From Glandiceps talaboti (taxonomy: Eukaryota; Hemichordata; Enteropneusta; Spengelidae): a DNA stretch of 64,000 nucleotides. The DNA is taken from contig NC_135552.1 in the NCBI RefSeq assembly GCF_964340395.1, forward strand, positions 813,001 through 877,000, read 5' to 3'. The notes beneath the pieces were generated by a model that did not search any database, had not been told where the DNA came from, and saw only the letters and a program-made list of their open reading frames with translations. Of the stretch, positions 60,701 to 64,000 are shown one piece after another (within the stretch, counting starts at the first letter, position 1; each line of letters begins with the position of its first letter). A program made the position numbers and the translations under genes.

Positions 60701-62976
60701 TCATTTGGCTGTTGCTATGGGCGTGGTCATGGTGTTGGATATATTTGCATACATTTTTTGAATGTTTATTCAATTGTCTATTAATCCCCATTGTTATCTT
60801 TGCAATATATGTGATCATTTGGTTGATGCTATGGGTGTGGTCTTGTTGCTAGGCACATTTGCATACATTTTTTGAATGTTTATTCATTTGTCTTTCTATT
60901 CCTGTTGAAATCTTTGCAATATACGTGATTATTTGGCTGTTGCTATGGGCGTGGTCTTGTTGCTAGGCAAATTTACATACATTTTTTGAATGTTTATTCA
61001 ATTGTCTATTAATCCCTGTTGTTAGCTTTGTGAAATACACGACCGTCATGGTTGCTAGGGTATTTGCATACATTTTTTGAATGTTTACTCATTTGCCTAC
61101 CAGATGATGTTGTTATTTGACCAAAATATACTGCCATTTGGTTGTTGCTAAGGGCGTGGTCATGGTTGCTAGGGCCAATTTTGAGAAAATCTGCAGAATA
61201 ACAATTTCAGAAACATCTCACTAAGTTTCAGACTCGGTGACCAAGTACTTTTTGAGATATAAGTTTTTGACCAAAAATGAACATTTTTTACACCTAATTT
61301 GCATATCACTCATGGAATCACTGTATGCTTAATATTTCCTCGTCCATACATCCCTAGATGCATTCCCATTAACCTCAGTTCAGTTGTGCTAAAAATGTTT
61401 ATTCAATTGTCTATTAATACATATCGTTATCTTTGCAATATACCTGACCATTTGGCTGTTGCTATGGGCGTGGTCCTGTTGCTAGGGATACTTCCAAAGA
61501 TTTTTTTGAATATCTACTCACTTGCCTACCTGATGTTATTTGACCAAAATACACTGATATCTGGTTGTTGCTATGGGCATGGTCATTGTTGCTAGGACCA
61601 AAATGCACAACGGTACAGTTTTTAAAAAAATCTTTACTGACATGCTGATCCATGCTAGGTATAGGCGTTCATTTGCTGAATGGCTATCTAGTTGCCTATC
61701 CAACCCTGTTGTTACCTTTGCAATATACATGATCATTTGAATGTTGCTATGGGCATGGTCATGTTGCTAGACAGATTTGCATACAATGTTTGAATGTTCA
61801 TTCACTTCTCTATGAATCCCTGATGCTATCTTTGCAATATACGTGATGATGAAGCTGTTGCTTCGGGTGTGATGTTGTTCATAGGTATATTTGCATACAT
61901 TTTTTGAATGTTCATTTGTCTATTGTTATCTTCGCAACATATGTGATCATTTGGCTGTTGCTATGGGCGTGGTCTTGTTTGTAAGAACATTCCTGACAAA
62001 TTTCAGGCCAATCTACCCAGTAGTTTTGAAGGTTAAGTTTTTTGACCAAAAATCACATTTTTTGACCCAAAACCCACATCTCTGTAGAATGAATGAACCT
62101 GTATTAATTATAGACAATGTCTATGATCTAATTCAGCTGTGCTAAACACAGGTTTCCAAGTAACCTCAAACAGAGGTTAATCTTGATGCCATTGATATTG
62201 ATATATGAAGTAGCCCATAAACGATTTATGATTTCATTCCATCAATAAAACAAGAACCTTTCATTTCTAGACTCAATAAAAGCATCTTTTAACACCACAA
62301 ATCATGTTTTTGGACCCAAAACACATATCTCTTATGCGATCATTTTCATTTGAACAATTTTCCATCTACAAACCTGAAGTAATGTCCCCACCAAAGCCGA
62401 TCAGTTTGGCAGCTTTACAGTTTTACACGCATGCACGCACACACACACACACACACACACTCTAACATTTCTCGATGCCTATAGCACTACTGAACCTAGT
62501 TCAATTGTGTTAAAAATCCAGTGGTCATGTTAGCAGAACTTGTTGTCCCTGGTTCAGCTAAGTGAAACCATCTTGCTGGGTTCTGCCAAGCTTTAAAAAT
62601 ATTCCCAGTCACTTTTAATACTCATTCTAATTTGCATATTTGATATATTTTATGAAATAAATAAATGAGCGAAAGCCAAAATACAGCTCAGTCAACAGAG
62701 ATTCAACCTAACATAACCTGATTAACAAAACAGGAATAATCCAATTTAATCATCATAGCTTCGCTGATAAGTTTTAAAGTATGTGAGTAATGGGGACTGG
62801 ATTGAAATATAGACCTTGTAAGGCTGTCAAAAATAATCTCACCTTTGTCAAGTCCATGCCGAGTTTGAGTTGTGAGAGTAAATGCAGTATAATACTTTTA
62901 TGTTTCTCTACACCACCCAAGTCTTTGTCTTCATCTTTGTCACCATCCAACACTTCATCATTGGGATCAATCATTT
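11075..62976 (-). CDS. OSBPL10/11: Oxysterol-binding protein-related protein 10/11-like gene, 3' part (nine exons)
   Basis: Nine minus-strand exons, all bounded by AG acceptors and GT donors and consistent in phase, join into about 408 codons plus stop. The product is the ligand-binding domain (ORD) of an ORP lipid-transfer protein. Family members exchange PI4P with sterol or phosphatidylserine at membrane contact sites. Visible hallmarks in order: [49 protein letters not shown], the ORP signature [40 protein letters not shown], and the closing K-x3-E-x3-R motif. A Ser/Asn-rich insertion before EQVSHHPP and the [11 protein letters not shown] text favour the ORP10/11 subgroup over ORP9. The N-terminal PH domain is not in the window. 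Introns range from about 2 kb to 17 kb and hold all the mobile elements seen. Confidence 0.93.
11219..12440. other. Intron between exons h and i, plain part
   Basis: AT-rich intron sequence with a poly-G tract near 11307 and a TA-dinucleotide run near 11995. No mobile-element coding remnants and no repeats shared with the rest of the window were recognised. Confidence 0.4.
12441..13173. mobile_element. Dispersed family A, most complete copy
   Basis: The left part starts acaagtcattgagaatgaca and tagtccccgc. The body holds about three and a half head-to-tail units of roughly 150 bp, each containing aaatggctgccaggcagcc, atgcacatgtatgtcatag and ccaactttgaatgagatctg. The right end carries ggacggacggacagacag and gcggggacta. 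The last ten bases invert tagtccccgc (12461-12470 versus 13164-13173). Conservation among copies extends about 20 bp left of that motif, so it may not be the true end. No coding capacity. Confidence 0.8.
13174..14036. other. Intron sequence without recognised features
   Basis: Contains a near-repeat of gatatccac-a/g-acgtggc (about 13277 and 13323) and an AT-rich tract. The 81-residue frame at 13531 shows no family features. Confidence 0.35.
14101..15069. repeat. Inner inverted-repeat unit of about 1 kb
   Basis: The left end ctggttctggtcag (14101-14114) is exactly inverted at 15056-15069. Outside both, mirrored A/T tracts and ggcc-ttaaattt-like text extend the inverted similarity to roughly 14040 and 15130. 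GC-rich cgcgcg blocks lie just inside both ends. Probably a foldback or non-autonomous DNA transposon. Confidence 0.6.
14561..14645. repeat. Hairpin, about 36-bp stem
   Basis: Arms 14573-14595 (acgatgttcgacacgtcttt and on) and 14608-14630 pair with one mismatch across a 12-nt loop. Pairing continues outward for about 12 more bases with two mismatches. The total fold is about 85 nt. Most simply a transposon-derived palindrome; the size is also compatible with a microRNA-like precursor, for which there is no other evidence. Confidence 0.7.
16257..16573. repeat. Inverted repeat within the 2.5-kb element
   Basis: Inner arms aaaacgttcctccggatt (near 16337-16355) and its inverse (near 16477-16495) are separated by about 120 bp. 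The outer ends aaagctatttaactt (16258) and its inverse (16573) also match. The sequence between inner and outer arms is not clearly alignable. Confidence 0.7.
17868..18100. repeat. Inverted repeat, 38-bp near-perfect arms
   Basis: Arm cacagtcgcttgtaaactg (from 17879) and its inverse ending near 18090 pair over about 38 bp with one or two mismatches. The loop is about 135 nt and includes a long C run (18007 onward). It lies inside the TTAA-flanked element. Confidence 0.8.
18746..19396. other. Intron 3' of exon h
   Basis: No repeat family or coding remnant recognised. Simple repeats of actgtcaac near 19248-19275 are the only regularity. Confidence 0.35.
19397..19558 (-). CDS. OSBPL10/11: ORP exon h (RKRVRPL ... 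ESRKLW)
   Basis: Exon of 162 bp, 54 codons, phase 0 at both ends. It encodes [28 protein letters not shown] and [11 protein letters not shown]. The text matches the ORP10/11 subgroup closely. The acceptor is gactatag and the donor TAT then GTAAGT. The final Lys of HKRY starts the K-x3-E-x3-R lipid-phosphate motif, which continues in exon i. Confidence 0.95.
19559..23479. other. Intron between exons g and h
   Basis: Mostly unremarkable AT-rich sequence. An (ATT)n tract lies at about 20169-20188 and a small MITE at 20271-20418. Near 21190-21260 two oppositely oriented copies of acattactatactttgacatc-like text occur. Small frames at 20738, 21375 and 22226 show no family features. Confidence 0.4.
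20271..20418. mobile_element. 148-bp foldback MITE flanked by TA
   Basis: Terminal inverted repeat atctcccggtatt at both ends, with further inverted blocks gctacgtcatc and gattcccctcatgtc inside, so nearly the whole element folds back. Flanked on both sides by TA (20269-20270 and 20419-20420), as in Tc1/mariner-type MITEs. Confidence 0.7.
23480..23840. repeat. Dispersed family C fragment
   Basis: Similar in order and text to 1069-1660: aaagtgtctgtgg, tgataattgacc, a bare acaaatatggctaccattc block, and ttggtcacacatacatg. Non-coding interspersed repeat, boundaries unclear. Confidence 0.6.
23913..24032 (-). CDS. OSBPL10/11: ORP exon g (PFYGGK ... GEWNG)
   Basis: Exon of 120 bp, exactly 40 codons, phase 0 at both ends. 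It opens [14 protein letters not shown] and includes [13 protein letters not shown], both ORP hallmarks. The acceptor is tctcttag and the donor AAT then GTGAGT. It lies about 500 bp 3' of the L1-like insertion in the large intron between exons f and g. Confidence 0.95.
24033..24508. other. Intron between exon g and the LINE
   Basis: No repeat or coding remnant recognised. The 82-residue minus frame at 24248-24496 shows no family features. Confidence 0.35.
24509..24520. repeat. Target-site duplication of L1-like LINE, 3' side
   Basis: gaattacacatg directly before the T-rich tract that is the LINE poly(A) tail on the minus strand. It is identical to 29646-29657, and the match can extend three more T residues. 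Confidence 0.92.
24595..28338 (-). pseudogene. LINE ORF2 (APE endonuclease and reverse transcriptase), one in-frame stop
   Basis: One reading frame of about 1240 codons. The endonuclease domain comes first (SLNVRGF, LLQETHS, NIYAPND, IIGGDFN, STDHDAI). The reverse transcriptase follows ([45 protein letters not shown], catalytic FADD), and then a C-terminal zinc-knuckle-like [18 protein letters not shown]. The only lesion seen is TGA at 25959-25957, just after the RT domain. The frame continues directly on both sides, so this is a nonsense change, plausibly CGA to TGA. No ATG precedes the first conserved residues; the frame is open from 28338. Catalytic residues are present, but a full-length product needs readthrough. 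Confidence 0.9.
28624..29541 (-). CDS. LINE ORF1 protein, L1 ORF1p-like
   Basis: Open frame of 305 codons from the first ATG (29541); a second ATG follows two codons on. The N-terminal third is basic and polar. Residues of about 60-145 form a heptad-rich coiled coil (ending [20 protein letters not shown]). Then [15 protein letters not shown] opens the RNA-recognition-like domain, followed by [23 protein letters not shown], and a C-terminal domain with [20 protein letters not shown]. This order is that of L1-type ORF1 proteins, which trimerise and coat LINE RNA. No internal stop or frameshift. Confidence 0.9.
   Translation of the reverse strand: MKMSTNKSSSRNKDRRVDQMIISNVGRSTRNKAIPEREIQNGDGTQEMGKLETLPTEQKITAILENILDIKTEVAKIGQLSEKMEGILKTVADIEKSVEHAHERIDDIVTETAKTTVVEELRTELEDVQRKLSKMEEKQDDQENRQRRININLLNIPEGVEKTNRGCAEFVHEFLDKHMGIKDARQMEIQRAHRSPPKPYRLETNTGTERNRPIKVAFVNARDARSVLMSAPRKLRNHPYNGNNIYITDDVSLQVQRDRKKLVEYKKKYMKEHPGKKCFIAWKVPATLRIERADGEMKEITVKDI
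29646..29657. repeat. Target-site duplication of L1-like LINE, 5' side
   Basis: gaattacacatg, matching 24509-24520, directly abutting the LINE 5' end (minus strand reads gaaggagggcgctggtcatg). Confidence 0.92.
29661..30100. other. Intron flank 5' of the LINE
   Basis: Plain sequence. Around 30027-30075 is a short block (agtcatcggagatgactcaa and following agagaattgcca) that recurs at about 60257-60345, directly ahead of another family B copy. It therefore belongs to that repeat family. Confidence 0.4.
30101..31260. mobile_element. Dispersed family B copy 1
   Basis: Starts caatggcattgtagcacaac. It contains tandem units of roughly 115 bp around ggctgttgctatgggcgtgg, gttgctaggcacatttgc and ttttttgaatgttt, then a ttgaccaaaaatcacatttt-rich part, and ends with the acggacggacgg / cggactacgtccgg tail shared with family A. 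Non-coding, not intact. Confidence 0.75.
31261..32040. other. Intron sequence with a family C fragment
   Basis: 31700-32040 is a family C fragment (actacaaatatgactgccat, then tacaaatatggccgccattt). The part before it, 31430-31690, has a locally open plus frame with [15 protein letters not shown]-like text broken by stops. I do not recognise it. Confidence 0.4.
32041..32590. mobile_element. Dispersed family B copy 2, short
   Basis: Starts caatgccattgtagcacagc. Three degenerate units of the gttgctatgggygtggtctt type follow, then agacagacagacaggc and attgtggttcagtgaacaca, a variant of the family end. Confidence 0.7.
32648..33137. mobile_element. Dispersed family A copy 2
   Basis: Starts tagtccccgctatgattggg and ends ccggggacta, again with inverted ends. 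Two internal units of roughly 150 bp (aaatggctgccaggcagcc), then tttgaaaaaaatcggtccag and the gacagacggac tail. Confidence 0.78.
33181..34010 (+). pseudogene. piggyBac-like transposase remnant (C-terminal part)
   Basis: Fragments in three frames carry piggyBac (DDE_Tnp_1_7) text. [17 protein letters not shown] and then [19 protein letters not shown] lie around 33513-33645. After a shift, [15 protein letters not shown] follows at about 33670. After another, a Cys/His-rich end [19 protein letters not shown] sits at 33905-33960. About 45 residues ([14 protein letters not shown] onward) stand between CIPRSV and the MGGVD motif where family members usually have a direct join; this may be an insertion. 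N-terminal catalytic parts and terminal repeats were not found. Inactive. Confidence 0.82.
34180..35512. mobile_element. Dispersed family B copy 3, most complete
   Basis: Left end ggctttgtagcacaactg, right end gttcagttgtgctaaaaac, so agcacaactg is inverted at the two ends. The body holds about five tandem units of roughly 115 bp (ggctgttgctatgggcgtgg, gttgctaggcacatttgcat), then ccaagtttcagtctcattga, gtttttgaccaaaaataaac and catttttttacccaaat blocks. It is closed by a (GACA)n tract and gatgcctatagcactactga. No ORF. Confidence 0.8.
35421..35455. repeat. (GACA)n microsatellite
   Basis: About 8.5 perfect tetranucleotide copies inside family B copy 3. Confidence 0.95.
35515..35840. repeat. Dispersed family C fragment
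   Basis: gacgtgcatatgttccatg, cccatttgaaagaaatcag, gacagacag tail, then caaatatggctgccat. Non-coding. Confidence 0.6.
35870..37535. repeat. 28-bp-type minisatellite, left part
   Basis: Degenerate units (gtaactttactgcctaactc type) to about 36540, then homogeneous units with taatataactttactgcc and cccaaccca blocks. Unit length varies around 26-33 bp through aaccc slippage. It is interrupted at 37536-37539 (TTAA) by a transposon and continues at 39362. Confidence 0.95.
37540..39361. mobile_element. 1.82-kb TTAA-flanked DNA transposon with perfect TIRs
   Basis: Terminal inverted repeats starting agtgtacatgcaaaggtaca are identical over 53 bp (37540-37592 versus 39309-39361) and extend a little further with a mismatch. 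Both ends are flanked by TTAA (37536-37539 and 39362-39365), the target duplication typical of piggyBac and Kolobok superfamilies. The element splits a tandem array whose unit contains cTTAAt, which defines the empty site. The interior has no transposase ORF that I recognise, so it is probably non-autonomous. Perfect ends suggest recent activity. Confidence 0.9.
39366..41222. repeat. 28-bp-type minisatellite, right part
   Basis: It starts with the same taatataactttactgcc units as the left part. After about 39890 these become degenerate, and from about 40300 they become gtaatgtaactttaccac with ctgacccact. The last units reach the donor of ORP exon f (41228-41227). Confidence 0.95.
41229..41389 (-). 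CDS. OSBPL10/11: ORP exon f ([12 protein letters not shown])
   Basis: Exon of 161 bp: two bases plus 53 codons. It encodes [18 protein letters not shown], then [20 protein letters not shown], ending ASVTFHTK. The acceptor is catttcag and the donor AAG then GTTAGT. The last intronic unit of the 28-bp minisatellite starts at the donor itself, and part of the coding sequence (the LGGKVT region) resembles the minisatellite unit. Confidence 0.95.
41390..41873. other. Intron between exons e and f, plain part
   Basis: No repeat or coding remnant recognised beyond short cacaatcatcc / accatcaacac text near 41575-41620, which resembles the 52-bp array at 43185. Confidence 0.35.
41874..42440. mobile_element. 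Dispersed family A copy 3, 3'-truncated
   Basis: Starts attgagaatgacatactccc. Contains a partial duplication of tgttgtgtctgctcgttgg, then two units of roughly 150 bp, and stops at gaatgagatctgttcat without the family's right end. Confidence 0.75.
42441..43184. other. Intron between exons e and f, plain part
   Basis: A poly-A tract near 42644. No repeat family or coding remnant recognised. Confidence 0.35.
43185..43450. repeat. 52-bp minisatellite, about 4-5 copies
   Basis: Unit with caccatcacccaatcagaac and catcaacacagtcatct. It lies about 60 bp from the donor of ORP exon e, within the intron. Confidence 0.9.
43513..43623 (-). CDS. OSBPL10/11: ORP exon e ([10 protein letters not shown])
   Basis: Exon of 111 bp: two bases, 36 codons, one base. 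The first two bases complete the Val after SHHPP. It encodes SAFYAEC, then [20 protein letters not shown], closely matching the ORP core. The acceptor is ccatccag and the donor GGAAG then GTCAGT. Confidence 0.95.
43780..44093. mobile_element. Dispersed family B copy 4, left part
   Basis: aataccgccaatggcactg and tagcacaactgtacag, then units around atgggcgtggtcatg. Cut at 44093 by a family A copy. Confidence 0.7.
44094..44554. mobile_element. Dispersed family A copy 4, nested in family B
   Basis: acaagtcattgagaatgaca, tagtccccgc, the 5' segment through gggtcgggtatggg, then two units of roughly 150 bp, ending at aaatggctgccaggcc where family B text resumes. The right terminal part is missing. 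Confidence 0.75.
44555..45862. mobile_element. Dispersed family B copy 5
   Basis: Begins agttcagttgtgtttaaaat. About five units of roughly 115 bp follow, then the ccaagtttcagtctcactga and tttttgaccaacattcac blocks, repeated gcatatttgcatat, a CA microsatellite, and gcctatagcactactgaacc with cttgtgctaaaaa at the end. Confidence 0.75.
45751..45806. repeat. (CA)n microsatellite
   Basis: Two CA runs joined by tacatccac, inside the 3' part of family B copy 5. Confidence 0.95.
45973..46008. repeat. (TGTTG)n microsatellite
   Basis: About seven pentanucleotide copies following a poly-C tract. Confidence 0.9.
46312..46708. mobile_element. 397-bp foldback MITE with 135-bp inverted arms
   Basis: Arms 46312-46446 and 46574-46708 are imperfect reverse complements over their full 135 bp (left end ccaatctgattaaaatc), around a 127-bp centre. 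The element is flanked by the 7-bp direct repeat attatca (46305-46311 and 46709-46715), a target duplication. The long arms and absence of coding sequence fit a non-autonomous DNA transposon. The superfamily is not resolved by a 7-bp duplication. Confidence 0.9.
46716..47379. other. Intron next to exon d with family C text
   Basis: 46740-47060 carries family C blocks (caacaaatgtggctgccatt, tgatgtgcatatgtctcac, gtttggtggaaattag). Beyond 47090 nothing is recognised up to the exon d donor. Confidence 0.45.
47380..47608 (-). CDS. OSBPL10/11: ORP exon d (KKPYNP ... EQVSHHPP signature)
   Basis: Exon of 229 bp: 76 codons plus one base. It begins [20 protein letters not shown] and ends with the ORP signature EQVSHHPP, whose two His residues bind the PI4P head group in the family. 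Between them is an insertion of about 35 residues, rich in Ser, Asn and Gln, as in ORP10/11 and not in ORP9. The acceptor is atttacag and the donor CCAG then GTAAGC. Confidence 0.96.
47609..48755. other. Intron 5' of exon d
   Basis: 47670-47770 holds repeated cggactagtg / ggactagtagt text of a possible dispersed repeat. 48333-48361 and 48391-48420 are a direct duplication (ttaacatgggtacctac core). Minus frames of 90 and 84 residues at 47915 and 48319 show no family I recognise. Confidence 0.4.
48761..48928. repeat. (ATGT)n microsatellite, first block
   Basis: Tetranucleotide repeat with a few GTGT, TCTA and CTGT variants, abutting the truncated 5' end of a LINE. It reads as open IHTY / MYVC-type frames in all phases, which are not genes. 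Confidence 0.97.
48929..51730 (+). pseudogene. 5'-truncated APE-type LINE with three frameshifts
   Basis: The sequence starts inside the endonuclease domain ([11 protein letters not shown] at 48941-48975) right after an (ATGT)n tract. It then runs through the linker ([15 protein letters not shown]) and the reverse transcriptase: [25 protein letters not shown] at 50088, [14 protein letters not shown], catalytic FADD near 50395. It ends with a zinc-knuckle-like [18 protein letters not shown] at 51409 and a conserved tail to 51647, then an A/T-rich 3' end. Frame changes at about 49000, 50078 and 51470 each fit a small duplication (GATA, TG, one A in an A run). The text resembles the CR1/Jockey-like supergroup; the exact clade is unresolved. 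Not able to encode a full product. Confidence 0.88.
51731..51760. repeat. (ATGT)n microsatellite, second block
   Basis: About seven perfect copies between the LINE 3' tail (aataaataaacaaataaat) and the CAGTG-ended element. Confidence 0.95.
51761..53322. mobile_element. Candidate 1.56-kb non-autonomous DNA transposon in (ATGT)n
   Basis: The left end acagtgttctgcc (51761-51773) and right end ggcagaacactgt (53310-53322) are exact inverses. Similarity continues weakly inward (agg, ggggtca/tgacccc). Both sides are (ATGT)n in the same orientation, and the flanks read atgtatgt on each side. CAGTG termini suggest hAT. The target duplication length cannot be measured in the microsatellite. Frames of 86 and 63 residues inside show no transposase motif. 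Confidence 0.6.
53323..53694. repeat. (ATGT)n / (ATGC)n microsatellite, third block
   Basis: About 370 bp of tetranucleotide repeats with patches of catg and acgtgt. It produces spurious ORFs on both strands and ends at the truncated start of the Penelope-like element. Confidence 0.97.
53695..56160 (+). pseudogene. Broken Penelope-like retroelement (RT plus degenerate GIY-YIG)
   Basis: N-terminal text [11 protein letters not shown] and [16 protein letters not shown] is followed by TAG at 53936-53938. In the same frame come [35 protein letters not shown] and [12 protein letters not shown] (first catalytic Asp). After a 574-bp insertion come [20 protein letters not shown], catalytic YFIDDG at 55253-55270, and FLDISL. 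A 10-bp duplication then shifts the frame to [34 protein letters not shown], the [10 protein letters not shown] zinc-like motif, and a GIY-YIG-type end (VVYCIAS ... [11 protein letters not shown]) that lacks the YIG residues. About 10-15 residues are missing before the IDD motif. This is the Penelope domain order; the copy cannot be functional. Confidence 0.9.
54563..55128. mobile_element. 566-bp insertion in the Penelope-like element
   Basis: Flanked by the direct repeat ttgttctt (54555-54562 and 55129-55136). Removing insert plus one copy rejoins the RT frame at ...V-L to T-C-N-H-F without a gap. The insert begins with a T/C-rich tract and ends with another T-rich tract, which suggests a retrotransposed sequence with a poly(A) tail read on the minus strand. 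Its body is unrecognised. Confidence 0.75.
56155..56692. repeat. 52-bp minisatellite, about 10 copies
   Basis: Each unit is two related 26-bp halves, tgttatcatccatgcagttc and tgttaacactgctgcagttc. It overwrites the 3' end of the Penelope-like element and ends about 55 bp from the donor of ORP exon c. Confidence 0.95.
56746..56827 (-). CDS. OSBPL10/11: ORP exon c (SFHVGRK)
   Basis: Exon of 82 bp: one base plus 27 codons. The first base completes an Arg codon begun in exon b. It encodes [18 protein letters not shown], equivalent to the family's RM-x-VVKWYLSAFHAGRK-type segment. The acceptor is tatccag and the donor AAG then GTTAGT. Minisatellites lie on both sides, starting about 55 bp from the donor and about 40 bp from the acceptor. 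Confidence 0.92.
56865..59795. repeat. 28-bp minisatellite, about 104 copies
   Basis: Unit core ccactaggattgttagaatt with agatctcacc or agatctaacc. Variants (gcattg/ggattg, ttagatc/ttggatc) recur in blocks. It starts about 40 bp upstream of the acceptor of ORP exon c. Confidence 0.97.
57080..58750. repeat. 868-bp higher-order duplication within the 28-bp array
   Basis: Rare variants are repeated at exactly 868 bp (31 units): ccactaccattg at 57123 and 57991, ttaaaattgg at about 57189 and 58057, and ccacgaggattg at about 57712 and 58580. A block of about 800 bp was therefore duplicated in tandem. Confidence 0.88.
59808..59935. repeat. 32-bp minisatellite, 4 copies
   Basis: Unit cctgtgcctgggataataat plus tgtaaagttgta, directly following the 28-bp array. 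Confidence 0.92.
60087..60172 (-). CDS. OSBPL10/11: ORP exon b (VVLPTFILE)
   Basis: Exon of 86 bp: 28 codons plus two bases. It encodes [20 protein letters not shown] and then SHPDMFL, the conserved first ORD helix region. The acceptor is tactatag and the donor AAG then GTAAGT. It joins exon a in phase 0. Too short to stand out as an ORF; found by reading the minus strand. Confidence 0.93.
60370..62510. mobile_element. Dispersed family B, composite of about two copies
   Basis: caatggcagggtagcacaac at the left and gcctatagcactactgaacc / caattgtgttaaaaatcc at the right. The body has many units of roughly 115 bp (ggctgttgctatgggcgtgg). Internal end-like text (cagttcagttgtgctaaaaa at 61376, acaacggtacagtttttaaa near 61606) indicates nested or joined copies. 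A (CA)n tract lies at 62432-62460. Confidence 0.75.
62511..62842. other. Intron 3' of exon a
   Basis: Plain sequence; nothing recognised apart from the donor of exon a at 62842-62841. Confidence 0.4.
62843..62976 (-). CDS. OSBPL10/11: ORP exon a: linker and start of ORD
   Basis: Exon of 134 bp: two bases completing a codon, then 44 codons. It opens MIDPNDEV, continues through an acidic stretch, and ends KLGMDLTK at a phase-0 donor (AAG then GTGAGA). The acidic linker followed by [11 protein letters not shown] is the usual ORP entry into the ORD. The acceptor (tttaatag) sits at the edge of the 49-bp tandem array, whose units copy this acceptor and the first exon bases. Confidence 0.93.
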
Positions 62977-64000
62977 CTATTAAAGTAAACATTATGTATT
63001 ACTAAATCACTGGGATCAATCATTTCTATAAAAGTATACATTATGTATTACTAAATCACTGGGATCAATCATTTCTATAATAGTATACATTATGTATTAC
63101 TAAATCACTGGGATCAATCATTTCTATTAAAGTAAACATTATGTATTACTAAATCACTGGGATCAATCATTTCTATAAAAGTATACATTATGTATTACTA
63201 AATCACTGGGATCAATCATTTCTATAAAAGTATACATTATGTATTACTAAATCACTGGGATCAATCATTTCTATAAAAGTATACATCAATCAATCATTTC
63301 TATAAAAGTATACATTATGTATTACTAAATCACTGGGATCAATCATTTCTATAATACTAAACATTATGTATTACTAAATCACTGGGATCAATCATTTCTA
63401 TAATAGTAAACATTATGTATTACTAAATCACTGGGATCAATCATTTCTATAATAGTATACATTATGTATTACTAAATCACTGGGATCAATCATTTCTATA
63501 AAAGTATACATTATGTATTACTAAATCACTGGGATCAATCATTTCTATAATAGTATACATTATGTATTACTAAATCACTGGGATCAATCATTTCTATAAT
63601 AGTATACATTATGTATTACTAAATCACTGGGATCAATCATTTCTATAAAAGTATACATTATGTATTACTAAATCACTGGGATCAATCATTTCTATAAAAG
63701 TATACATTATGTATTACTAAATCACTGGGTTCAATCATTTCTATAATAGTATACATTATGTATTACTAAATCACTGGGATCAATCATTTCTATAAAAGTA
63801 TACATTATGTATTACTAAATCACTGGGATCAATCATTTCTATAAAAGTATACATTATGTATTACTAAATCACTGGGATCAATCATTTCTATAATACTAAA
63901 CATTATGTATTACTAAATCACTGGGATCAATCATTCCTATAAAAGTATACATTATGTATTACTAAATCACTGGGATCAATCATTTCTATAATACTAAACA
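62977..64000. repeat. 49-bp minisatellite carrying copies of a splice acceptor, about 20 copies
   Basis: Unit core gggatcaatcatttctataa plus agtatacattatgtatta and ctaaatcact. On the minus strand every unit contains a TTTTATAG-AAATGATTGATCCC-like junction, a copy of the exon a acceptor and its first exon bases. One shortened unit lies near 63285. The array runs off the right edge. Confidence 0.96.

Overview
This window is animal (metazoan) nuclear DNA, most likely from an invertebrate. The evidence is a spliced gene with GT-AG introns, animal-type retroelements (an L1-like LINE, a second APE-type LINE, a Penelope-like element and a piggyBac remnant), many minisatellites, and families of dispersed repeats with GGACGGACAGACAG-type tails of a kind common in marine invertebrates. 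I cannot name the species. No prokaryotic operon, tRNA, rRNA or CRISPR array is visible.

The only host gene I can support is on the minus strand: the 3' part of an oxysterol-binding-protein-related gene of the ORP10/ORP11 type. Nine coding exons lie at 62976-62843, 60172-60087, 56827-56746, 47608-47380, 43623-43513, 41389-41229, 24032-23913, 19558-19397 and 11218-11075. They join in phase into about 408 codons plus stop and encode nearly the whole ligand-binding (ORD) domain, including the EQVSHHPP signature. Upstream exons, where the PH domain would be encoded, lie beyond the right edge. About 50 kb of the window is therefore introns of this gene, and everything left of 11075 is its probable 3'UTR and downstream DNA.

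Layout, left to right: a 38-bp minisatellite (1-841); repeat-poor DNA; a 28-bp array; a small and then a large 30-bp array, the large one capped by a perfect palindrome (3510-7920); a 51-bp array (7921-9486); the probable 3'UTR; the last exon (11.1 kb); a nest of inverted-repeat DNA transposons (14.0-18.7 kb); two exons; a nearly intact L1-like LINE with target-site duplications (24.5-29.6 kb); dispersed families B, C and A with a piggyBac fragment (30-35.8 kb); a 28-bp minisatellite (35.9-41.2 kb) split by a TTAA-flanked transposon; two exons; more family A and B copies; a 397-bp foldback MITE (46.3 kb); an exon; an (ATGT)n tract that appears to have been split by a LINE and a CAGTG-ended element (48.8-53.7 kb); a broken Penelope-like element (53.7-56.2 kb); arrays on both sides of a small exon (56.2-59.9 kb); two more exons; and a 49-bp array (63-64 kb).

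The most unusual feature is the relation between splice junctions and minisatellites. The 49-bp array is built from copies of the intron 3' splice site plus the first bases of the adjoining exon. The 28-bp array at 36-41 kb begins at the splice donor of another exon and shares a 16/17-bp core with its coding sequence. All mobile elements seen are intronic. Only the L1-like LINE and one TTAA element look young.
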